Source: an uncultured Planctomycetaceae bacterium (GTDB taxonomy: Bacteria > Planctomycetota > Planctomycetia > Pirellulales > UBA1268). From it: a stretch of DNA of 24,334 nt. The stretch is taken from assembly GCA_903885855.1 (NCBI GenBank), contig CAISKG010000371.1:1-24334 (forward strand). The letters run 5' to 3'. Every line of letters starts with the position of its first letter. The first letter of the stretch is position 1. The translations under genes were made by a program, and so were the position numbers. The notes under the pieces were generated by a model. It made no database searches. It saw nothing but the letters and a program-made list of their open reading frames with translations, and was not told where the DNA came from. Below are positions 7,640-13,187 of the stretch, one piece after another.

Positions 7640-8575
7640 ATGGCCAAGCGATCACCGGGGCGGAGGGAGCCGCGGGCGGCGCCGCCGCGGAGGGCCTGCG
7701 GCGCGATGGCGGCGCATATGCTGCTGCTCGAGAGGTTTCCGCAGTTCCGTGCGAACCTCATGCGACTCGAGAGGGCGACGTCGAAGCGCCGCGAGGCGCG
7801 GTTCGACCTCGCCGCGGCGCCGGTGGTGGTGATCGACACCGTGGTGCACGTCGTCCACTCGCGCGCCGCCGAGAACATCTCCGACGCCCAGATCGAGAGC
7901 CAGATCGCCGTCCTCAACGCCGATTTCCGGGGCGCCAATCCCGACATGAAGAAGGTGCCGGCCCCCTGGGCGGGGCTCGCCAGCGACGCCCGCATCTCCT
8001 TCCGACTCTCGAAGGTGACGCGGACGGCCACCAAGGTCGCCGGGTTCTCCACCGACGACGGCGTCAAGTCGGCGGCCGGGGGGGGCATCGCGCCGCTCGA
8101 CACCGCGACCCATCTCAATCTGTGGGTCTGTCCGCTGTCCGGCGGGCTCCTCGGCTACGCCCAGTTCCCCGGCGGCCCGCCGGCCACCGACGGGGTGGTG
8201 ATCAACACCCTCGCCTTCGGCACCACGGGGACGGCCCAGGCTCCCTTCGACCTCGGCCGCACCGCCACCCACGAGGTGGGCCATTACCTCAACCTGCGCC
8301 ACATCTGGGGCGACACCCCCGACTGCAGCGGCGGCGACGGCGTCGCCGACACCCCCAACTGCGAGGGCCCCAACTACGGCACCCCCGCCTGGCCGACGAT
8401 CACCTGCAACAATGGCCCCAACGGCGACATGTTCATGAACTACATGGACTACGTCGACGACGCGGCGATGTTCATGTTCACCGCCCAGCAGGTGCTGCGG
8501 ATGCGCACGGCGCTGGAGACGGCCCGGCCCGGGCTGCTGGCCAAGCCGGCGGCGAGGAAGCGCCGGAAGCGGTGA
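7640..8575 (+). CDS. M43 (pappalysin-like) zinc metalloprotease with cysteine-switch prosegment
   Basis: Predicted 311-residue metzincin endopeptidase. Zinc-binding HEVGHYLNLRHIWGD starts at residue 211: His211, His215 and His221 are ligands and Glu212 is the base. The Met-turn region is FMNYMDYVDD, as in the M43 family. Upstream, RACGAMAAHMLLLERFPQFR (Cys20) matches the short M43 prosegment whose RxCG cysteine blocks the zinc in the zymogen; VVVIDTVVHVVHS begins the catalytic domain. The ATG at 7640 follows GGGAGGGCAGG. Odd points: there is no Sec signal peptide, in contrast to most M43 proteins; the N-terminus is strongly basic (MAKRSPGRREPR); and the C-terminus ends in a basic tail (ARKRRKR). 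It is first of four same-strand genes with gaps of 22 and 24 bases and a 4-base overlap. Substrate unknown. Export without a signal, or activity inside the cell, has to be assumed. Confidence 0.9.
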   Translation: MAKRSPGRREPRAAPPRRACGAMAAHMLLLERFPQFRANLMRLERATSKRREARFDLAAAPVVVIDTVVHVVHSRAAENISDAQIESQIAVLNADFRGANPDMKKVPAPWAGLASDARISFRLSKVTRTATKVAGFSTDDGVKSAAGGGIAPLDTATHLNLWVCPLSGGLLGYAQFPGGPPATDGVVINTLAFGTTGTAQAPFDLGRTATHEVGHYLNLRHIWGDTPDCSGGDGVADTPNCEGPNYGTPAWPTITCNNGPNGDMFMNYMDYVDDAAMFMFTAQQVLRMRTALETARPGLLAKPAARKRRKR

Positions 8576-8597
8576 GCCAGCGCGGGGAAGGTGCCGG

Positions 8598-8948
8598 GTG
8601 ACGCACGAATCCGAGGATCACCGGCCGGACGCCGCGCCGGTCGTCGGCGCGGTGTGGGTGCACGCCTTCGAGGAGGACGAGGGTGGCGACGCCGTCTACC
8701 GTCCGGAAGGGGATCCCTTCCCGCTCTCGCGGCGGCCGCGGCGGCGGATCGCGCTCCACGCCGACGGCACGGCCACCGTGGCCGACGGCGGCGCGGACGA
8801 CCGTCCGGCGGGGCACGGGGCGACCTGGACGGAGGCCGGCGGGATGCCGGTGATCCGCTGCGCCGACGGTTCCTGCCTGCACGTGGTGGAGCGGCGGCCG
8901 CGGCGGCTGCTGGTGCGCGTCGAGCGGGCGGGCGGCGGGGCCGGGTGA
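8598..8948 (+). CDS. Small lipocalin-like hypothetical protein
   Basis: Predicted 116 residues, starting at GTG 8598 behind GGGGAAGG and 22 bases after the protease stop. The sequence is beta-rich: GAVWVHAFEEDEGGDAVYRP, then RRRIALHADGTATVADGG, GATWTEAGGMPVIRCADG and LHVVERRPRRLLVRVER. The pattern W-V-H-x-x-E-E-D...V-Y-R-P...D-G-T followed by T-W is seen in small bacterial proteins with a lipocalin-like fold. That assignment is from memory of the pattern and is tentative. No signal peptide or membrane segment. Its place between two proteases suggests an accessory or inhibitor role, but the sequence does not show this. Confidence 0.65.
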   Translation: MTHESEDHRPDAAPVVGAVWVHAFEEDEGGDAVYRPEGDPFPLSRRPRRRIALHADGTATVADGGADDRPAGHGATWTEAGGMPVIRCADGSCLHVVERRPRRLLVRVERAGGGAG

Positions 8949-8972
8949 GCGGATGCCTGCGGGGGCGATGGC

Positions 8973-10925
8973 GTGGCGAAGAAGAAGAAGGCGCGGGCGG
9001 GAGTGGGGAAACGCGGCAGCGACGCGGGCCGCGCCGTGACCGCCTATCAGATCAGCCCGCGCGTGGCCCGGCAGGCGCTCACCGAGCCCTACCGCTGCCG
9101 GCGGGGCTGCAACGATCCCCTCACGCGGCAGCTGTGGATCTACACGCTCGACCCGTCGGTGTCCGACTCCGAAGGGGGCGTGGCGAAGGTGGAGGTGCCC
9201 TGGGAGCCGCTCGAGCCCGGGCCCACGGGGGCGTTGTTCGAGGTCATCGGCGCAGGTGCGCCGGCGCCGCTGGCCGATCCCGGCCGCCTCGCGCTCGACG
9301 ATCCGCGCTGGCTGGCCAGCGACGGCGTGCCGCCGTCGCCGTCCGACTCGCGTTTCCATCTCCAGATGGCCTACGCCGTCTGCAGCCTGACCTACGCGGC
9401 GTTCCGCCGCGCGCTGGGGAGGAACATCGCCTGGGCGATCGACCCGGGGGGCGACGGGCGCGCGCGGCTGCGCGTCCGTCCGTTCGCCTACGAGGAGCGC
9501 AACGCCGCCTACAGCCGGGAGGCGGGGGAGCTGTCGTTCGGCTACTTCCGCGCCGGCACGCGCCCGGCCGGGTTCACGATCCCCGGCGGCCTGGTGTTCA
9601 CGGGGCTGTCCCACGACGTCGTCGCCCACGAGACGACGCACGCCCTCCTCGACGGTCTCCGGGCCAGCTTCCAGGAGCCCACCAACGTCGACGTGCCGGC
9701 GTTCCACGAGGGCTTCGCCGATCTGGTGGCGCTGTTCCTCCACTTCACCTACCCGGGCGTGGTGGAGGAGGCGCTGCGCCGCTCGCGCGGGGTGGTGGCG
9801 CGGGGCTCGGTGCTCGCCGACATCGCCCGCGAGTTCGGCCACGCCCGCACCGACGGCGGCGGGGCGGAGGCGCTGCGCTCCGGGATCGACGTGGCCGGCA
9901 TCCAGGCCTTCGATTCCGACGAGCCGCCCGGCGAGGCGTCCGGGCCGGTGGTCTACGACGCCGCGCTCGACGCCCACGACCTGGGCACGGTGCTGGTGTC
10001 GGCGGTGTTCGAGGCCTTCGTGACGATCGTGCGCCGCAAGACGGGGCGGCTGATGCGCGTCGCCGGGCTCGATCCGCGCGACTTCGGCACGATCCCCCTC
10101 GACGACGCGCTCCTCGAGGCGGTGGCCAAGGAGACCGGCGACGTGGCGGAGCAATTCCTCACGATGTGCATCCGGGCGATCGACTACTGCCCGCCGGTCG
10201 ACATGCTCCTCGGGGAATACCTGCGCGCCCTGGTCACGGCCGACATGGAACTGGAGCCGGTCGACCGCTGGGGCTACCGGGAAGCGCTGATGCGCTCCTT
10301 CCGTCGCCGGCGCATCTTCCCGGAGGACGTGCTGTTCATGACGGTCGACGCCGTCCGCTGGCAGCCGCCCGAGCGGCGGCTGGAGATCCCGGCGCTGGCC
10401 TTCGGCCAGCTGCGTTTCGACGGCGAGCCCGGGCGCGCCGCCGGTCCGGAGGAGCTCGAGCGCCAGGCGCGAATCCTCGGTGATTTCGTCACCCATCCCG
10501 ACCATGCCCCGCTGTTCCGCCTCATCCCCCCCGCCGCCCCGAGGCCGGAGGGGATCGTGCAGGTCTCCCCGGCGATCGTGGAGTCGATCCGGGTGTCGCG
10601 GCGCGGCGCGCCCGACGGCCGGATCCTCTTCGACACCATCGCCGAGGTGACGCAGGCCTGCGTCGCCGAGCGCGACGGCGCGCTGATGGACGTGGTGGGG
10701 GGATGCACGATCGTCATCGACCACGAGGGGGAGGTGCGCTTCGCGATCGCCAAGGGGGTGACGGCCCCCGAGCGCCTCGACCGGCAGGTGCGGGCGATCC
10801 GCGGGCCGCTGGCGCCGCTGTGGCAGCGGCGCAGCGAAGGATCGATGCACCGCTTCGTGGCCCGGGACGGCATGCTCCGGCGGATCCACGCCGGCCGCGT
10901 TCCTCGAGCGAGGGAGCCATCGTGA
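8973..10925 (+). CDS. Gluzincin-type (M4-like) HExxH putative metalloprotease
   Basis: Predicted 650 residues. HETTHALLDGL puts zinc ligands His219 and His223 and catalytic Glu220 in place, and FHEGFADLVALF gives the third ligand Glu246 with Asp250. This HExxH...ExxxD arrangement defines gluzincins. A second conserved-looking stretch, YDAALDAHDLGTVLVSAVFEAF, follows as expected of the C-terminal helical lobe. The region after residue about 430 has no family I recognise. The start is GTG at 8973, the first in-frame option after the previous stop, giving a lysine-rich MAKKKKARAGVGKR and no signal peptide. Three cysteines cluster near the N-terminus and after PYRCRRGCND. The gene follows the small protein by 24 bases, and its stop overlaps the next start. 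Peptidase activity is inferred from the motif; substrate and location are unknown. Confidence 0.8.
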   Translation: MAKKKKARAGVGKRGSDAGRAVTAYQISPRVARQALTEPYRCRRGCNDPLTRQLWIYTLDPSVSDSEGGVAKVEVPWEPLEPGPTGALFEVIGAGAPAPLADPGRLALDDPRWLASDGVPPSPSDSRFHLQMAYAVCSLTYAAFRRALGRNIAWAIDPGGDGRARLRVRPFAYEERNAAYSREAGELSFGYFRAGTRPAGFTIPGGLVFTGLSHDVVAHETTHALLDGLRASFQEPTNVDVPAFHEGFADLVALFLHFTYPGVVEEALRRSRGVVARGSVLADIAREFGHARTDGGGAEALRSGIDVAGIQAFDSDEPPGEASGPVVYDAALDAHDLGTVLVSAVFEAFVTIVRRKTGRLMRVAGLDPRDFGTIPLDDALLEAVAKETGDVAEQFLTMCIRAIDYCPPVDMLLGEYLRALVTADMELEPVDRWGYREALMRSFRRRRIFPEDVLFMTVDAVRWQPPERRLEIPALAFGQLRFDGEPGRAAGPEELERQARILGDFVTHPDHAPLFRLIPPAAPRPEGIVQVSPAIVESIRVSRRGAPDGRILFDTIAEVTQACVAERDGALMDVVGGCTIVIDHEGEVRFAIAKGVTAPERLDRQVRAIRGPLAPLWQRRSEGSMHRFVARDGMLRRIHAGRVPRAREPS

Positions 10926-12295
10926 ACCAGACCGGCCCCGCCACCGCGCGACGACGATCGCCCCTGTTCCGCGCCCTGCTGTCGCTGCGCCGGCTGTTCG
11001 TCACCCCCTACGATCCCGATCCCGCCTTCGACGGCTTCCACGAGCGCGCGTGCACCAAGGCGAACGACCGGGCGAGCGTGACCGTCGCCGTCCTCACCGC
11101 CGCCGAGTCGCGGCGCGTGTTCGGAACCGCGCCGGAGCGGCGCGGCGTGCAGCCGGTGTGGCTCGAGATCGAGAACCGCTCCGCCGACGGCCTGCGCCTC
11201 CAGGTGGTGACCCTCGATCCGTCCTACTTCACGGCGCTCGAGGCGGCCGCCCGCTGCCATCACTCGGCGTTCCGCCGACTCTCCGCCTACGGCGTCCTCG
11301 GCTGGCTCTTCTTCCCGCTCCTCGCCCTCCTCCCCTCGAAGCTTGTCACCGCCTGGACCGCCAACCGGCGCATGGACGACACCTTCCGCGCCCTCGGCTT
11401 CCGCCTGGCGCCGATCGAGCCGGGGACGGCGGCCCGCGGCTTCGTGTTCACCTCGCTCGACGCCGGCACCAAGGCGGTGCACGTCCGCCTGGGCACCTTC
11501 GGCGGCATCGCCGGGGCGCTCGAGCGCGACGTCACCGGCGGCGATCCGGCCCTCGACGGTGACGCGGCCGACTTCCACTTCACGATCCCCGTGCCCGGCA
11601 TCGCCGCCGATTACCTGCACCGCGACTTCGCCGCCGTCTGCCCCCCCGCGACGGTCCGCGCCGTCTCCGCCGCCGAACTCGTGGCCGAGCTCGAGGCGCT
11701 GCCCGCCACCACCACCGGCGCCCGCGGCACCCGCGGCGGCGATCCGGTGAACCTCGTCGTGATCGGCAACTTCGACACCCTCCTGGCGGCCTTCGTGGCG
11801 CGCTGGGACGAGAGCGAGTCGATCACGCTGGCCACCTGCTGGAAGACGGTGAAGGCGTTCCTCCTCGGCTCGCACTACCGGTACTCCCCCGTCTCGCCGC
11901 TGCACCTCTTCGGCCGTAGCCAGGACATCGCCCTGCAGCGCGCCCGGCACACGATCAACGAGCGCCTCCACCTCCGCCTGTGGCTCGTGCCGCTGTCGTT
12001 CCGCGGACGGGCGGTGTGGGTGGGGCAGGTGAGCCGCGACATCGGCGTGCGCCTGACGACGCGGGCCTGGAACCTCACCACCCACCGCATCGATCCCGAC
12101 GTCGACGAGTCGCGCGACTACTGCATCGAGGATCTGGCCCAGGCGCGGCGCATCGAGGCGGCCGGCTACGTCGGCGGCGTCGGCGCGCGGACCGCCTCCG
12201 ACCCGGGGCGCAACCTGACCGGCGATCCGTGGATTTCCGACGGCCGCCGGGCGGTGATCCTGCTGCGGGATCTCCGTGGCGCGACGCCGGCGTGA
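10922..12295 (+). CDS. LssY C-terminal-domain protein
   Basis: Predicted 457 residues. It starts at GTG 10922 inside the preceding stop (GTGA overlap of 4 bases), implying translational coupling. The C-terminal half has the LssY_C hallmark: SHYRYSPVSPLHLFGRSQDI (from about residue 316), then RHTINERLHLRLWLV, WVGQVSRDIGVRLT and THRIDPDVDESRDYCIEDL. In LssY of Legionella this domain follows a PAP2-like membrane part; here PAP2 is absent. Instead there is an N-terminal region with a single hydrophobic stretch (YGVLGWLFFPLLALLP, about residues 121-137) and a beta-rich segment (VQPVWLEIENRSADGLRLQV). The molecular role of LssY_C is not established. Coupling to the gluzincin gene suggests that the two proteins act together, perhaps at the membrane. 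Confidence 0.8.
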   Translation: MNQTGPATARRRSPLFRALLSLRRLFVTPYDPDPAFDGFHERACTKANDRASVTVAVLTAAESRRVFGTAPERRGVQPVWLEIENRSADGLRLQVVTLDPSYFTALEAAARCHHSAFRRLSAYGVLGWLFFPLLALLPSKLVTAWTANRRMDDTFRALGFRLAPIEPGTAARGFVFTSLDAGTKAVHVRLGTFGGIAGALERDVTGGDPALDGDAADFHFTIPVPGIAADYLHRDFAAVCPPATVRAVSAAELVAELEALPATTTGARGTRGGDPVNLVVIGNFDTLLAAFVARWDESESITLATCWKTVKAFLLGSHYRYSPVSPLHLFGRSQDIALQRARHTINERLHLRLWLVPLSFRGRAVWVGQVSRDIGVRLTTRAWNLTTHRIDPDVDESRDYCIEDLAQARRIEAAGYVGGVGARTASDPGRNLTGDPWISDGRRAVILLRDLRGATPA

Positions 12296-12331
12296 GGCCC
12301 GGCCGGCGGCTCCGCGATCCCCGCCCGGGCC
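12296..12331. terminator. Inverted repeat between the LssY-type gene and gntR
   Basis: GGCCCGG (12296-12302) pairs with CCGGGCC (12325-12331) across a 22-base GC-rich loop in the 48-base convergent gap. It begins immediately after the LssY-type stop. No U-run. A bidirectional terminator is possible, but in DNA this GC-rich such repeats arise easily by chance. Confidence 0.25.
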
Positions 12332-12343
12332 CGCGAGGCGGCG

Positions 12344-13000
12344 TCAGGCGGCGGGGGCGAGAATCCGCTGCCACTCCGCGAGGTGGTCGCGGGCGAGCGT
12401 GTCGGCACGCCGGTGGTCGCCGGAGCGGATCGCCTCGAGCAAGATGCCGTGGGAGGCGGCGGTGGTGTCGCGCACCTTCTCGCAGAACGACTCCACGCGC
12501 GACTGCATCTGCGTGAGCCACAGGTCCACCTGGTGCTCGACGACCTTCCAGCACAACCCGAGGCGCCGGCTGCCGCTGGCGCGCACCACCCCGGAGTGGA
12601 AGGCCCCGTCGCAGGCGGCCAGCTCGGCGGCGCTGGCCGCGACGCGCGTGGCGGCGAGATTCCGCTCGAGCTCCGCCAGGGCCGCGCCGTCGCGGCGCCG
12701 GGCGGCGAGCGCCGCGGCCAAGGGCTCGATCGCCATGCGGATCCCGAGGATGTCGACGAGGTCGTCGTGGCCGAGGCTCGGGACGCGCGACCGTCCGCGG
12801 TCGTCGAACTCCACCATCCCGCGGGTGGAGAGCTCGATGAGGGCCTCGCGCACCGGCGCCCGGCTCACCCCCAGACGGCGCGCGAGCATCGGCTCCGAGA
12901 GGAGGGTTCCGGCGGGGAAGTCGCCGGCGACGATGGCCCGCGAGAGCTGATCGGTGATATCGTGCGCGAGGCTGACGCGACGGACGGGATTGAGCGGCAT
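12344..13000 (-). CDS. GntR-family transcriptional regulator, FCD subfamily
   Basis: Predicted 218-residue DNA-binding regulator. The N-terminal winged helix-turn-helix contains LSEPMLARRLGVSRAPVREA followed by LIELSTRGMVEF, the GntR signature. The C-terminal FCD domain is all-helical with IRMAIEPLAAALAARR, CDGAFHSGVVRASGSRRL and ASHGILLEAIRSGDHRRAD; the His residues in FHSG and SHGIL lie where this subfamily binds a metal and a small carboxylate ligand. The start at 13000 (MPLNPVRRVSLAHDITDQL) is preferred over the open upstream extension, because the likely promoter at 13038-13066 lies between them. It is divergent from the four-gene DUF cluster starting at 13188, and a palindrome between the two promoters is a probable operator, so it likely represses itself and that cluster. 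The ligand is unknown; sugar acids or dicarboxylates are common in the family. Confidence 0.92.
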   Translation of the reverse strand: MPLNPVRRVSLAHDITDQLSRAIVAGDFPAGTLLSEPMLARRLGVSRAPVREALIELSTRGMVEFDDRGRSRVPSLGHDDLVDILGIRMAIEPLAAALAARRRDGAALAELERNLAATRVAASAAELAACDGAFHSGVVRASGSRRLGLCWKVVEHQVDLWLTQMQSRVESFCEKVRDTTAASHGILLEAIRSGDHRRADTLARDHLAEWQRILAPAA

Positions 13001-13034
13001 GGCATGAGTCCGGTGCGACGGGGCCGTTTCCGCG

Positions 13035-13063
13035 TTGAAATTAGCAGCCTCCACGGGTATTGT
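13035..13063 (+). promoter_or_regulatory. Promoter for the PSCyt1/DUF1553 gene cluster
   Basis: TTGAAA (13035-13040), a spacer of exactly 17 bases and TATTGT (13058-13063) form a good sigma-70-type promoter on the plus strand, in the least GC-rich patch of the window. Transcription would begin near 13070, about 118 bases before the chosen start codon. This also argues against the in-frame TTG at 13035 as the translation start. Confidence 0.7.
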
Positions 13064-13066
13064 CGA
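13038..13066 (-). promoter_or_regulatory. Promoter for gntR, overlapping the opposite promoter
   Basis: On the minus strand TCGACA (13066-13061), a 17-base spacer and TAATTT (13043-13038) form a well-spaced promoter about 38 bases before the gntR start. Its -35 overlaps the plus-strand -10 and its -10 overlaps the plus-strand -35, so the two promoters are face to face and should compete for polymerase. Confidence 0.65.
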
Positions 13067-13074
13067 CAGTCGAC
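13059..13074. promoter_or_regulatory. Candidate GntR operator (TGTCGACA palindrome plus repeated GTCGAC)
   Basis: ATTGTCGACAGT (13059-13070) has the perfect 8-base palindrome TGTCGACA at its centre and approximates the T-x-G-T-N-A-C-x-A form bound by FCD-type GntR proteins. A second GTCGAC follows at 13069-13074, giving GTCGACAGTCGAC. The site covers the -10 of the DUF-cluster promoter and the -35 of the gntR promoter, so one bound dimer could block both. Confidence 0.6.
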
Positions 13075-13187
13075 GGGCGGTGTTCGAGTGGCCTTTTCGT
13101 CGCGGCGACACGACCATGGGGTCGGTCGAGCCGCGGCGTGGGCGCCCGCCTGGGGCGGCCTGCGTTCGCCGATCGAGCGGGGGATCG

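Noticed and set aside
13035..13187. Extended start (TTG at 13035 or ATG at 13116) for the PSCyt1 gene
   Set aside because: The TTG is part of the likely -35 box, and neither extension places the signal peptide at the N-terminus. The ATG at 13188 has a ribosome-binding site.
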